Shown here piece after piece: positions 56,052-64,000 of a stretch of 64,000 bases of DNA. The stretch comes from DASUPK01 sp963724665 (GTDB taxonomy: Bacteria > Actinomycetota > Thermoleophilia > Solirubrobacterales > 70-9), in NCBI GenBank assembly GCA_963724665.1, contig CAVRVH010000012.1, forward strand, positions 1,054,001 to 1,118,000. The letters run 5' to 3'. How positions within the stretch are numbered: the stretch's first letter is position 1; every line of letters begins with the position of its first letter. The notes under the pieces were generated by a model that was not told where the DNA came from, searched no databases, and saw only the letters and a list, made by a program, of their open reading frames with translations. Both the position numbers and the translations under genes were made by a program.

Positions 56052-57881
56052 TCAGCCGACCCGCGCGGCCTGCCGGGCCGCCTTCACCCGGCCGGTGCGG
56101 TCGAGCAGCGCCTTCCGCGGCCGGATCGACTCGGGCGTGATCTCGACGCACTCGTCCGCGCGGATGAACTCGACCGCCTCCTCGAGCGAGAGGCGCTTGG
56201 CCGGCACCAGCTTGACCATCTCGTCCGCCGACGCCGCCCGGACGTTGGTCTGCTGCTTCTCCTTGATCGCGTTGACGTCGAGGTCCTCGGCGCGCGAGTT
56301 CTCGCCGACGATCATCCCCTCGTAGACGTCCTCGCCCGGGCCGACGAAGAGCGTGCCGCGCTCCTGCAGGGCGAAGAGCGCGAAGGCGGCGGTCTTCCCC
56401 TGGCGGTCGGCGACCAGCGAGCCGGTCGGCCGCATCCGCAGGTCGCCGGCCCAGGGCTCCCAGCGGTCGAAGACGTGGTGCATCAGGCCGGTGCCGCGGG
56501 TCTCGGTCAGGAACTCGGTTCGGAAGCCGATCAGCCCGCGCGCCGGCACCAGGAACTCGAGGCGGACCCAGCCGGTCGAGTGATTGATCATCTGCTCCAT
56601 CCGCCCCTTGCGCACCGCGAGCGCCTGGGTGACGACGCCGACGAAGTCCTCGGGCACGTCGATCGAGAGGAGCTCGACCGGCTCGCAGAGCTTGCCGTCG
56701 ACCTCGCGGGTCAGCACCTGCGGCTGGCCGGCGGTGAGCTCGAACCCCTCGCGCCGCATCAGCTCCAGCAGCACGACCAGCTGCAGCTCGCCGCGGCCCT
56801 CGATCTCCCAGACCTCGGGCCGCTCGGTGTCGCGGACCCGGATCGAGACGTTCCCGACCAGCTCCTGGTCGAGGCGGTCGCGGATCTGCCGCGCCGTCAG
56901 GCGCGAGCCCTCCTTGCCCGCCAGCGGCGAGGTGTTGATCCCGACCGTGATCGAGAGCGAGGGCTCGTCCACCGTGATCACCGGCAGCGGCCGCGGGTCC
57001 TCGGGATCGGCGAGCGTCTCCCCGATCGTCACGTCGGGCAGGCCGGCGACGGCGATGATCTCGCCGGGCCCGGCCTCGGTGGCCTCCACCCGGTCGAGCG
57101 CCTCGGTCACGTAGAGGTTGCTGACCGTCGCGTTGGTGATCTCGCCGTTCGCCCGGCACCAGGCGATCCGCTGCCCGTCGCGAATCGTCCCGTTCCGCAC
57201 CCGGCAGAGCGCGAGCCGCCCCACATAAGGGGACGCGTCCAGGTTGGTGACGTGCGCCTGCAGCGGCGCGCCCTCCTCGTACTCGGGCGCCGGGATCCGC
57301 TCCAGCACCAGGTCGAGGAGGGGGGAGAGGTCGGTGCCCTCGTCGCCCTCCTCCAGCGAGGCCCAGCCGGCCCGGGCGTTCGTGTAGACGATCGGAAAGT
57401 CGATCTGCGACTCGTCGGCATCGAGATCGAGGAAGAGCTCATAGACCTCATCGACCACCTCGCCGATCCGAGCATCGGGCCGATCGACCTTGTTCACCAC
57501 CAGGATCACCGGCAGATGGGCCTCGAGCGCCTTGCGGAGCACGAAGCGCGTCTGGGGGAGGGGCCCCTCGGAGGCGTCGACGAGGAGCAGCACCCCGTCG
57601 ACCATCGTCAGCCCGCGCTCGACCTCCCCACCGAAGTCCGCATGCCCGGGCGTGTCGATGATGTTGAGCTTGGTCTCCCCGTACCGAACGGACGTGTTCT
57701 TGGCGAGGATCGTGATCCCCTTCTCCCGCTCGAGATCCGTGGAGTCCATGACCCGCTCGGCGACGTCCTGCCCGGACCGAAACGCCCCGGACTGCCAGAG
57801 CATGGCGTCGACGAGCGTCGTCTTGCCATGGTCGACGTGGGCGATGATCGCGACGTTGCGGAGGTCGGAGCGGCGGGGCAT
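56052..57881 (-). CDS. typA: Translational GTPase TypA/BipA
   Basis: The 609-residue protein has G1 IIAHVDHGKTTLVDAMLW, an effector region with EREKGITILAKNTSV, G3 DTPGHADFGGEVERG and G4 VVNKVDRPDARIGEV. An EF-G-like domain III-V region and a BipA-specific C-terminal domain (TRGTGLMHHVFDRWEPWAGD) follow. It binds the ribosome and helps assembly or stress responses. ATG 57881 aligns with the usual MPRRSDLRNVAIIAH start; a longer frame runs upstream to 57947. The last 13 codons are the source or target of the 38-base repeat at 54258. Confidence 0.96.
   Translation of the reverse strand: MPRRSDLRNVAIIAHVDHGKTTLVDAMLWQSGAFRSGQDVAERVMDSTDLEREKGITILAKNTSVRYGETKLNIIDTPGHADFGGEVERGLTMVDGVLLLVDASEGPLPQTRFVLRKALEAHLPVILVVNKVDRPDARIGEVVDEVYELFLDLDADESQIDFPIVYTNARAGWASLEEGDEGTDLSPLLDLVLERIPAPEYEEGAPLQAHVTNLDASPYVGRLALCRVRNGTIRDGQRIAWCRANGEITNATVSNLYVTEALDRVEATEAGPGEIIAVAGLPDVTIGETLADPEDPRPLPVITVDEPSLSITVGINTSPLAGKEGSRLTARQIRDRLDQELVGNVSIRVRDTERPEVWEIEGRGELQLVVLLELMRREGFELTAGQPQVLTREVDGKLCEPVELLSIDVPEDFVGVVTQALAVRKGRMEQMINHSTGWVRLEFLVPARGLIGFRTEFLTETRGTGLMHHVFDRWEPWAGDLRMRPTGSLVADRQGKTAAFALFALQERGTLFVGPGEDVYEGMIVGENSRAEDLDVNAIKEKQQTNVRAASADEMVKLVPAKRLSLEEAVEFIRADECVEITPESIRPRKALLDRTGRVKAARQAARVG
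56058..56095. repeat. 38-base repeat, copy 2 (typA 3' end)
   Basis: Encodes the terminal residues of TypA on the minus strand and matches 54258-54295 at 36 of 38 positions. The two copies are exactly 1800 bases apart. Confidence 0.75.
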
Positions 57882-58084
57882 GGGGCGCGGGATGGTAGGG
57901 AGGTCCTTGCCGCGCTCCGGAGAATCGGGCGAAAAACAGTTCTCCAAATTCGCATCGCCTCGGCTGCTACGTCATCCGGATTGAAGCAGCCATCGAAGCC
58001 CTCTGCATCGTCTTGCGAACTGCCAGCGAACCAACGAGATGAAATCGCGAGCATCGTCGGTCGTGACTGCCACCCGTTCAGGCC

Positions 58085-58853
58085 CTACTCGAGCTCGACC
58101 CAGATCGGCGCGTGATCGCTCAGGCTCCGGGCGGCTTAAGACCGGCTCAGTCTCGACGCGCCAGTCCACCACTCGGGCTTCGGTCGCTGCATCGGCGAAA
58201 ACGTGATCGAGCTGATAGGGGCCGCTTTTCGGAGCGAAGAAAGTCTTCTGCTCATCGGCAAAGAAGCGCGGCCGCAGGTCACACGACCCCGCCTCCGCCC
58301 AAAACTCCCGCAGGCGTCGGTTCCCACCGGAGAACCCTTTGATGTCATCCATGCTCATGGCGCTGTTCAGGTCACCACCCCAGAGGAACGTCTGATGGGC
58401 GAAGAGCCTGTGAAGCTCGAAGGGGATCAGATCCATCTGCCAGACCTTGCGGCCGGGGGTGCAGAGGGGAACCTCGTCCCAGGGATGGAGATCCAGGATC
58501 TCCGGCGGGACCGGGCTCGCCTGCGCGTGAACGCTCGCGAACCAGGTCGGCTCCTGCGCCCAGCGTGCGACGGCAACACAGCCATCCAGCTCCCTCAGCC
58601 AGGGGAACTCCTCACCAGGCTCGTACGGCTCGAGCTCAAGCGCCGGAGCGATCACCGCCGATCCCCAGCGGGCTAGCCGAGCACCCGGCTCACGCGAGTA
58701 GGGCCTCCAGATGACCGAGCGCCATTGGTGTTCAAGGGTGGAGACCGGATCGTGCGTTTCCTGGAGCAGGGCCACGTCGAAGTTCGCCGCGTTGCGTCTG
58801 ACGTAGTCCCAGGCTCCTCGCCGTTTACCCATGTTCCAGACAAGAACGCGCAT
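58085..58853 (-). CDS. Endonuclease/exonuclease/phosphatase-family protein, one frameshift
   Basis: The protein starts MRVLVWNMGKRRGAWDYVRR (EEP motif with Asn) and continues DVALLQETHDP (catalytic Glu), TFLWGGDLNSAMSMDD (Asp/Asn metal site) and GPYQLDHVFADA. A frame change near 58128 restores the signature end LSDHAPIWVELE with TAG at 58085-58087, which holds the catalytic Asp-His. The corrected length is about 255 residues. The family includes DNases and phosphodiesterases; the specific substrate is unknown. The region upstream is accessory and gene-poor. Confidence 0.85.
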
Positions 58854-59662
58854 CGTTTGGTACCGGTCGCAACCCTACTCCGGTGTCTGACGCCGCCAGG
58901 TGTCAGCCTTGGCTGGCCGGGCCGTCTCCAGTATGTGAAGTCGAAATATCCCGGTCCACGCCGTACCGCATACAGGAACATCATGCGGCCAAACGGTGGA
59001 CGGAGTCAAACGGAAGATCCTTCAGTGCGCCGGTGCTCTCCTCCCGACATAGGCCCGCGCGGCGTCACGCGCCGCATTCTCAGATTGGTGGCCGGAGTAG
59101 CCTGAAAAGCCGTCGAATGGCTCGTCACCCATGGCCACGGCATTACCAGGTAATCGTTCCACCAGAAGTGCCAGACGCAGTAGGGGATGAAACCGCCCAT
59201 GTTCTTCTCCGTCCAACGAATCGCGCGACGTGGGTATAGCCGCCTGTCCTGATGAAAGACGACTCGCGGCCACCGCGCTGTCGCCCTCCGCCTCTGTTGA
59301 TTCGCCGCGCGCGTAATACACCGCACGAATTTGCTCGACAAGCTCCGCGTCCGACCACGCGGGCGGATTCTTTCGACGTCGAAATTGGATCCGGATGCGA
59401 CGCATTCTGCATCAGAGACCACCACGATCGAGGACCGGTGTCTGTGCTGCGCTGCGAGTACGGGCGGCCATGTTGAGCTGATGGCCGGCAACACTGACCT
59501 CTCGGCCGGGTTCTCCCATCGCTCCCGAGGCGTCAACTGCAAGCCCTTGACAAACTGCAGCCTGAGGCTCGTGTCATCCGCAAGAGCACGACTGCATTGC
59601 GCACGGAGGGAGCGTCGCTTGATGGGTAGTGACCCTGATGCGCTCGAACCTAAGGTTGCAAG
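58854..59662. other. Gene-poor, lower-GC stretch
   Basis: No convincing gene is present. Minus-strand fragments such as KNPPAWSDAELVEQIRAVYY (within 59022-59405) and GGFIPYCVWHFWWNDYLVMP (within 59006-59701) look protein-like but lie in different frames with no clear start. They may be a broken small gene. Codon and base composition differ from flanking regions, as expected for acquired or decaying DNA. Confidence 0.4.
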
Positions 59663-60073
59663 ATGACTCGGGCCGGTGTGGAAGACAGAGGAATGCGACA
59701 CCTAGAGCTCATGGAGCGAACCTTCGCTCAAGAGGTGCCAGGTGCCAACGTTGCTGCATTTCCCGAGGTGCGAAGACTTCCAAGAGGTCGTTCCCGACGG
59801 CGAGGAGTTCTTCGTTGCTTCATTCAAGCGCTCTACTTTGGCGGGGAATCTCATGCCAAAACCAAAGAGAAGGTTCTGCTCGCGCTAACGGATGAGCGGC
59901 TCTTGATAATGCAAGCGAGCGGGGACCTCCTTCACCAGGTCCCTCGTAGTGACCTTGCAGGAATCGAGTTTCGCACCGAGGTGATGAAGGGGCAGCCGGG
60001 GATGATCTTGAGCGCCTTTGGCGACCAGCTCCACTTCAAGCAGCTTCTTCCTTTCGCCGAGGGGATTCGCTAG
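59663..60073 (+). CDS. Small PH-like (bPH) domain protein, frameshifted
   Basis: The second half reads EKVLLALTDERLLIMQASGD and LAGIEFRTEVMKGQPGMILS, then FGDQLHFKQLLPFAEGIR, a pattern of bacterial PH-like domains (beta strands with a DERLLI step). The first half in another frame gives DFQEVVPDGEEFFVASFKRS, which joins after a one-base change near 59864. The protein would be about 125 residues. Function unknown; such domains often occur in accessory or membrane-associated proteins. Codon usage is less GC-biased than in neighbouring genes. Confidence 0.5.
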   Translation: MTRAGVEDRGMRHLELMERTFAQEVPGANVAAFPEVRRLPRGRSRRRGVLRCFIQALYFGGESHAKTKEKVLLALTDERLLIMQASGDLLHQVPRSDLAGIEFRTEVMKGQPGMILSAFGDQLHFKQLLPFAEGIR

Positions 60074-60096
60074 CACGCGCAATCGGAGCTAGGACG

Positions 60097-60678
60097 GTGC
60101 TCAACGATCCCCGTCTCTCCGACGGCATTGGTCAATTGCCCGACGCTCCTCCGCTCGCGCACGGCGGCGGGATCAGCCTGTACGAGGACTGGGTTGTGGC
60201 GAAGGACGAAGTGCACGCCTACGAGCTCCTGAAGTGGCCGATGACGGCCACAGTGCACGCCGTCGCTGATACCGAGGGCAACATCTCAGTTACTCGCGGC
60301 CGGAACCTCGCGCAAAGACCGCTGGCGGTCTAGCGACTGCTCCGGTACTCGGTCCGTTTGGGTTGGCATTTGGCAACGCCAAAGAAACGGTCCATGATCA
60401 TCGCCAGCTTTTCCTCGTCGTCGAGGGCGATGACTGGGGCCATTGCGTGTGTCTCTTCGCCCGATCTCAGCCTCCACGCCCGGGAGTTCGTCAATGCTGT
60501 CCGGACCGCAGCCGCAAAGAAGCCGCGATCCAAGGAATCGACGAAGACCAACGATGCGCCAGACGCTCGACTGTCTGCGCTCAAGCAGCTGGGTGAGACC
60601 AGGAGTCCGGGTCTCACCGACGAAGAGTTTGAGGATGAGAAGACTCGCATCCTGGGCTCTAACTCTTCGCTCGAGTAG
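60097..60678 (+). CDS. bPH-like protein with C-terminal SHOCT domain, frameshifted
   Basis: The first frame (GGGISLYEDWVVAKDEVHAY, VADTEGNISVTRGRNLA) has a beta-rich PH-like pattern. A middle piece reads TVHDHRQLFLVVEGDDWGHC and a third frame gives SPDLSLHAREFVNAVRTAAA, followed by a SHOCT motif RLSALKQLGETRSPGLTDEE with FEDEKTRIL. SHOCT domains mediate oligomerisation. Frame changes near 60330 and 60440 are needed. It lies 24 bases after the preceding PH-like gene, suggesting a pair in an acquired segment. Confidence 0.5.
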
Positions 60679-60802
60679 GCGCGTCCCCTGCGGAACCGGC
60701 TCATTGGTTTCAGATCTCGCGAATCCTCGGGCGGTCGTAGCGAGAAACGAATCGGGCCGCGGATTCGTACCCGAGACATGAGTCGGTTGAAGTAGACGCG
60801 CA

Positions 60803-61353
60803 GTGAACAAAGAAAGGGTGTGGGCAAACCAACACAGCGCGCGGCGCGATGAGGGGGAAGGGGTAGCAAAACCCTCGGCGCAGATTGCAAAGGGAATCAC
60901 CCTTCGCCACTCCCGAAAATGTGGCGTGCAGATCGCGGGTGCGTGCTCCTGCAGGCCCAGGTACCAAGCGCAGGCCTGGGCGGCACGTAACAGGAAGCCT
61001 GTCCGGAAGATGTTCCTACCTTCTCCCAGGCACGCCGCTGGCGCGAGGAAGCTCAGGTCGGATTGCGTCGTCGCCAGATGAGCACCCCATCGAGCACCCT
61101 GCTGCGAGAGGCCGCAGAGCAATGGCTTAACGCAGCCCATGCCGGGGTGGTCAGGACTCGCTCGGGGGAGACGTACAAGCCCTCGGCTATTCGCAGCTAC
61201 GAGCGTGCGCTCCGGACGACGTTGCTGCCGGCACTTGGCCACCTTCGAGTCTCGGCTATCAACCGCGCCTGCATCCACGAGTTGGTGGACAAGCTCGTCG
61301 TAGGCGGCGGCGTCCTTCGTCACGGTTCTGTCTCGGGTTGGTTGCGTCTTTAA
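60803..61353 (+). pseudogene. N-terminal fragment of a tyrosine recombinase (integrase)
   Basis: Pieces read ITLRHSRKCG, CRPRYQAQAWAARNRKPVRK and TLAEARRWREEAQVGLRRRQ (the last after a frame change near 61015), which is the arm-type N-terminal domain of phage-like integrases. Then LREAAEQWLNAAHAGVVRTR and YKPSAIRSYERALRTTLLPA form the SAM-like core-binding domain, ending at INRACIHELVDKLVVGG. The catalytic domain with Arg-His-Arg-Tyr is absent: the frame stops at about 61353. It is a truncated, non-functional integrase that marks a former mobile element. Confidence 0.65.
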
Positions 61354-61383
61354 GGTCATAGATGGGAGGAGGTCTGCCGTTCT

Positions 61384-61590
61384 TTGGTCGTGTCCTCCTC
61401 GGAGCGGGCCCGATCCCCCGATGGTCGCGAGCGTGAACCGGAACGATGGGAACATCGTTGCCAGCAATGCGGCAAAAAACTAGGAACTGCCTGGATCCTC
61501 GGACCCGTGTGCCGCACATGTGTTCGGAGGAATCATGAACGGGCAGTTCGACCTAGGGTTGCGGAAGTACTCATCGCGGGCGCGCATTGA
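61384..61590 (+). CDS. Small zinc-ribbon ORF
   Basis: The 68-codon frame contains two CxxC knuckles, HRCQQCGKKLG and GPVCRTCVRRN, spaced 16 residues apart, a likely zinc site. The rest is Arg-rich. It lies between the integrase fragment and the RecQ fragment, so it is probably part of the old mobile segment. No family is recognised and no strong ribosome binding site is seen. Confidence 0.4.
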   Translation: MVVSSSERARSPDGREREPERWEHRCQQCGKKLGTAWILGPVCRTCVRRNHERAVRPRVAEVLIAGAH

Positions 61591-61605
61591 TGCAAGCCGT
61601 TTGCG

Positions 61606-61828
61606 CTACTGACAGCGGACCTTTGCCTTGTCGACTCCGATGCCGAAAGCGTTGGTGGCGGTGATGACCTCGGCGTCGCCGGTCATGAATCGGTGCTGGG
61701 CGGAGGCGCGCTCGTCGGGGTCCATGCCCGGCGTGGTAGCCGGCGGCACTCAGGCCTGCCTCGCGCAGGGCCTGGGCGACCTCCTCGGTGTCCTTCCTGG
61801 TCCCGCAGTAGACGATCGCCGGGCGGGC
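61606..61828 (-). pseudogene. RecQ helicase C-lobe fragment
   Basis: Read on the minus strand, PAIVYCGTRKDTEEVAQALR, a frame change, then DPDERASAQHRFMTGDAEVI and TATNAFGMGVDKAKVR represent RecQ helicase motifs IV to V. The fragment begins abruptly near 61828, adjacent to the peroxiredoxin stop, and ends at TAG 61606 within the helicase core. Everything before motif IV and after motif V is missing. It is a leftover of recQ cut on both sides, probably by the same recombination that left the integrase fragment. Confidence 0.75.
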
Positions 61829-61834
61829 TATTTC

Positions 61835-62498
61835 CTACTTCGGCTGCTTCACAACCCGCATGTAAGGCAGCGGCGTCTCCCAGCCGTCCGGGAAGAGCTC
61901 CTTCGCGTCGTCGTCCGAGACCGAGCCGGCGATGATCACGTCGTCGCCCTGCTGCCACTGGGCCGGGGTCGCGACCTTCTTGTTCGCCGTGAGCTGGAGC
62001 GAGTCGATCACTCGCAGCACCTCGTCGAAGTTGCGGCCGGTGGTCATCGGGTAGACCAGGATCAGCTTGATCTTCTTGTCCGGGCCGATCACGAAGACGT
62101 TGCGGAGCGTCTGGTTGTCGGCCGGGGTGCGGTCGGTCGGGTCGCCCTCGACGTCGTCGGAGAGCATCCCGTAGGCCTTGGCGATCTGGTGGTCGGAGTC
62201 GGAGATGATCGGGTAGTTGGGCGCGGTGCCCTGCGTCTCCTCGATCTCCTTCGCCCACTGCTCGTGGTTCTCCATGGGGTCGGTCGAGAGGCCGATGATC
62301 TTGACGCCGCGCTTGTCGAACTCCGGCTTGATGCGAGGCCATGTAGCCGAGCTCGGTCGTGCAGACCGGGGTGAAGTCACGGGGGTGGGAGAACAGGACG
62401 GCCCAGCTGTCGCCGATCCAGTCGTGGAAGTCGATCGGGCCCTCGGTGGTGTCCGCGTGGAAGTCGGGGGCTGTGTCGTTGATGGTGAGAAGAGCCAT
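61835..62498 (-). CDS. 1-Cys peroxiredoxin (Prx6 type), one frameshift
   Basis: The N-terminus ALLTINDTAPDFHADTTEGP is followed by the peroxidatic Cys motif HPRDFTPVCTTELGYMA. After a one-base change near 62340 come GVKIIGLSTDPMENHEQWAK, ADNQTLRNVFVIGPDKKIKL and ILVYPMTTGRNFDEVLRVID. The corrected length, about 220 residues, and the C-terminal extension (FPDGWETPLPYMRVVKQPK) mark the Prx6 group, which reduces hydroperoxides. It ends seven bases from the RecQ fragment. It is divergent from the small gene at 62631. Confidence 0.92.
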
Positions 62499-62630
62499 TT
62501 CTTTCCTCTCCAAAGCTTTGCTTTCGGTGGCCGGGATCTAATCATACGAATCCCGACCGGGATAACCCAGTTTAGCCGCCCGCCTCCGCTTGGGGCATAG
62601 GATCGGCCCACTCAACCGGAGGAGGAGCAT

Positions 62631-62915
62631 ATGTACGCGCGAGTCGTGAGGTTCACCGACGTGAAGCAGGATCAGATCGACCGGATCAAGGGGGAGATCG
62701 AGGGGGGAGACGGACCGCCGCCGGGCGTGAACGCCAAGGGAATCAGGGTGATGGTCGACGAGTCCCAGGGCACCGCCGTCGTGGCGCTGTTCTTCGACTC
62801 CGAGGAGGACATGAAGCAGGCCGATGCGGTCCTCGAGGGGATGGACGCCGGCGAGACGCCCGGCACCCGCGCCTCGGTCGATCGCTGCGAGGTGATGGCC
62901 TCGATGGACGCCTGA
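62631..62915 (+). CDS. Small dimeric alpha+beta barrel-like protein (ABM-like)
   Basis: The 94-residue product (YARVVRFTDVKQDQIDRIKG, GTAVVALFFDSEEDMKQADA) has the strand-helix-strand pattern of antibiotic-biosynthesis monooxygenase-like ferredoxin-fold proteins. GGAGGAGCAT precedes ATG 62631. No catalytic residue can be assigned. It ends three bases from the convergent SCP2 gene. Function unknown. Confidence 0.7.
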   Translation: MYARVVRFTDVKQDQIDRIKGEIEGGDGPPPGVNAKGIRVMVDESQGTAVVALFFDSEEDMKQADAVLEGMDAGETPGTRASVDRCEVMASMDA

Positions 62916-62918
62916 GCG

Positions 62919-63392
62919 TCAGCCGGCGCTCGGGATCCTGAAGAAGCTGGTCAGGCGGCTGGCGAGCATCACGTCGCCCTCGAGCTTCAGCCTGCCGGTC
63001 AAGAAGAGCGTCGGGCCCGAGGCCCTGTTGCCGGCCAGCTTCAGGAACTGGACGCCGCTCACCTTGATCGTGACCTTCGGGTCGTGTTCGGGTGAGTCGG
63101 CCGCGCGGCAGGCGCCATCGGCGAAGATCACCTCGTAGTGGTCGTAGCCGCCGCCCTGGTCCTCGGGACGGTCGAGGATCTTGAAGTGGACGACCGTGTC
63201 GAGGCCCTCGATCTGGGCGGGCTCGACGTGGTCGGCCATGCGGGCGAAGATCTCGTCGAGGACCTGCTTGCGCAGGGGGCCGTGGATGATCTCCGAGAGC
63301 TGCTCGTCGGACGCTCCGGCGATCAGCTCGGCGAACTGCTCGGGCTTGAAGTCTGCGAGATCGGCGTCGGCGATGGAGATCTCGTCGGGCAT
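62919..63392 (-). CDS. SCP2 sterol-transfer-like domain protein
   Basis: The 157-residue protein matches the SCP2 fold: FARMADHVEPAQIEGLDTVV, HYEVIFADGACRAADSPEHD, PKVTIKVSGVQFLKLAGNRA and FLTGRLKLEGDVMLASRLTS. SCP2 domains carry lipids, sterols or acyl-CoA. It is divergent from the TetR gene and a tandem operator sits 24-56 bases upstream of its start. The same operator precedes the acyl-CoA dehydrogenase operon at 53 kb, which links it to lipid catabolism. Confidence 0.88.
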   Translation of the reverse strand: MPDEISIADADLADFKPEQFAELIAGASDEQLSEIIHGPLRKQVLDEIFARMADHVEPAQIEGLDTVVHFKILDRPEDQGGGYDHYEVIFADGACRAADSPEHDPKVTIKVSGVQFLKLAGNRASGPTLFLTGRLKLEGDVMLASRLTSFFRIPSAG

Positions 63393-63415
63393 GTCGGTTC
63401 CTCCCTCTATAGTTG

Positions 63416-63448
63416 CTACCTACAGTAGGAAAAAGCTACCACAGGTAG
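63416..63448. promoter_or_regulatory. Tandem TetR-type operator between the SCP2 gene and tetR
   Basis: CTACCTACAGTAG (63416-63428) and CTACCACAGGTAG (63436-63448) both fit CTAC-N5-GTAG, with starts 20 bases apart, as at 53126-53158. It ends three bases before the TetR ATG and lies upstream of the divergent SCP2 start, so it can control both genes and mediate autoregulation. Confidence 0.82.
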
Positions 63449-63451
63449 GAA

Positions 63452-64000
63452 ATGGCGACCACCACAAAGCAGAAGGCCACCGAGCCCCGCAAGCGCGCCG
63501 CCCACCTGGGGCCGGAGCGTCGTCGTCCCGAGCTCCTGGACGCGGCGCTGCGCCTCTTTCTCGACCGCGGCTACGACGGCACCTCGATGCAGGCTGTCGC
63601 CGATCAGGCCGGGGTGACCAAGCCGGTCGTCTACGCCGCCTTCGAGTCCAAGGACGATCTCTTCCGCGCGCTGCTCGCCCGCGAGGAGGAACGAATCCTG
63701 GCCGAGATCCAGGGCGCCTTCGAGAACGCCGACCTCTCCGATCCCGAGACGACTTTGATCGAAGGGTTCACCGGGTTCCTGCGGGCGGTCGGGGACTCAC
63801 CCGAGGTCTACAAGCTGATCTTCCTCGGCGAGGGTGGCGGCAACGCCGCGGTCGCCCGCCGCATCCAACGCGGCCGCCAGGCCCAGGTCGATGCCCTGAG
63901 CCTGCTCGCCAAGCGCTGGCTCGACGCGGACGGGGGCACGCGGGCCGCCAACGAGAAGAAGGCCCGCCTGCTCGGCAACGCGATCGCGGGGCTGGCCGAG
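63452..64000 (+). CDS. TetR-family transcriptional regulator (3' end outside window)
   Basis: The frame from ATG 63452 runs off the right edge (about 183 codons visible). A basic N-tail precedes the TetR HTH (PELLDAALRLFLDRGYDGTS, MQAVADQAGVTKPVVYAAFE, SKDDLFRALLAREEE). The remainder is a helical ligand-binding domain. It starts only three bases after a tandem operator, which suggests leaderless or near-leaderless translation and autorepression. The identical operator before the acyl-CoA dehydrogenase operon makes it the likely regulator of that lipid regulon; an acyl-CoA or fatty acid is the probable ligand by analogy with FadR/KstR-like TetR proteins. Confidence 0.93.
   Translation, partial: MATTTKQKATEPRKRAAHLGPERRRPELLDAALRLFLDRGYDGTSMQAVADQAGVTKPVVYAAFESKDDLFRALLAREEERILAEIQGAFENADLSDPETTLIEGFTGFLRAVGDSPEVYKLIFLGEGGGNAAVARRIQRGRQAQVDALSLLAKRWLDADGGTRAANEKKARLLGNAIAGLAE

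Noticed and set aside
55947..58115. A 722-codon plus-strand open frame opposite typA and the nuclease gene
   Set aside because: It is the antisense shadow of typA; the translation is Arg/Asp/Leu/Val-rich with no motif, as expected from high-GC codon bias.
60700..60800. A possible tRNA attachment site next to the integrase fragment
   Set aside because: No cloverleaf with anticodon arm and T-loop GTTCGAATC-like element could be formed by eye; a covariance-model scan would be decisive.

Overview
The window is high-GC DNA from an actinobacterium. Gene content suggests the Thermoleophilia/Solirubrobacterales side of the phylum, but no rRNA or tRNA is present to confirm this. Supporting features are a GerW-type sporulation protein, a DUF6636 lipoprotein, an N-domain plus PucR-type regulator, many GTG starts and tightly overlapping ATGA/GTGA gene junctions. 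Many conserved proteins are broken by single-base indels, often next to G/C runs (about 9.7, 11.8-12.2, 15.7-18.8, 21.8-29.3 kb and scattered sites elsewhere). Because the broken reading frames stay intact at the protein level, I read most of these as assembly or consensus errors and annotate the genes as whole loci.

Layout: 0-4.3 kb holds a gamma-glutamylation/aldehyde oxidation group (class I glutamine amidotransferase, SDR, aldehyde dehydrogenase, glutamine synthetase-like ligase); a PuuD-like hydrolase of the same kind of pathway lies at 13.6-14.3 kb. Between them sits a complete Kdp potassium locus in unusual form. The kinase half of KdpD and KdpE lie upstream, followed by two small membrane proteins, kdpF-kdpA-kdpC-kdpB, an uncharacterised protein, the N-terminal sensor half of KdpD as a separate gene, and a membrane-anchored Usp-like protein. 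Then come a Ca2+/cation antiporter, a glycerol catabolic operon (GlpA-like with BFD domain, FAD oxidoreductase, GlpK) and a Kup potassium transporter, so two K+ uptake systems lie within 15 kb.

21.8-27 kb carries an APC permease divergent from a choline-kinase-like protein and a dimethylglycine/sarcosine dehydrogenase-like flavoprotein. 26.9-33.5 kb is a co-directional signalling cluster on the minus strand: GGDEF-EAL protein, two paralogues of the unknown Kdp-linked protein, a STAS protein, a cNMP-CBS-nucleotidyltransferase (DUF294) and a DnaQ-type exonuclease.

33.6-41 kb has an NTF2-like protein with an internal start, a fatty acid desaturase divergent from a PucR-type regulator with striking palindromes between them, a two-component system and lipoproteins. 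41-45.5 kb is a MoxR-DUF58-transglutaminase operon. 45.7-51 kb holds secreted and membrane proteins, one of them a large unknown membrane protein. 50.8-53.1 kb is an acyl-CoA dehydrogenase/hydrolase operon preceded by a tandem operator. The same tandem operator recurs at 63.4 kb, between an SCP2 gene and a TetR gene cut by the right edge, which defines a small lipid regulon.

53-58.9 kb has a truncated cupin, DUF5661, VOC, an adenylate cyclase-hydrolase fusion, GerW, TypA and a nuclease. 58.9-61.8 kb looks like a recombination scar: PH/SHOCT proteins, an integrase fragment without its catalytic domain, a small zinc-ribbon ORF and a RecQ fragment, followed by a 1-Cys peroxiredoxin.
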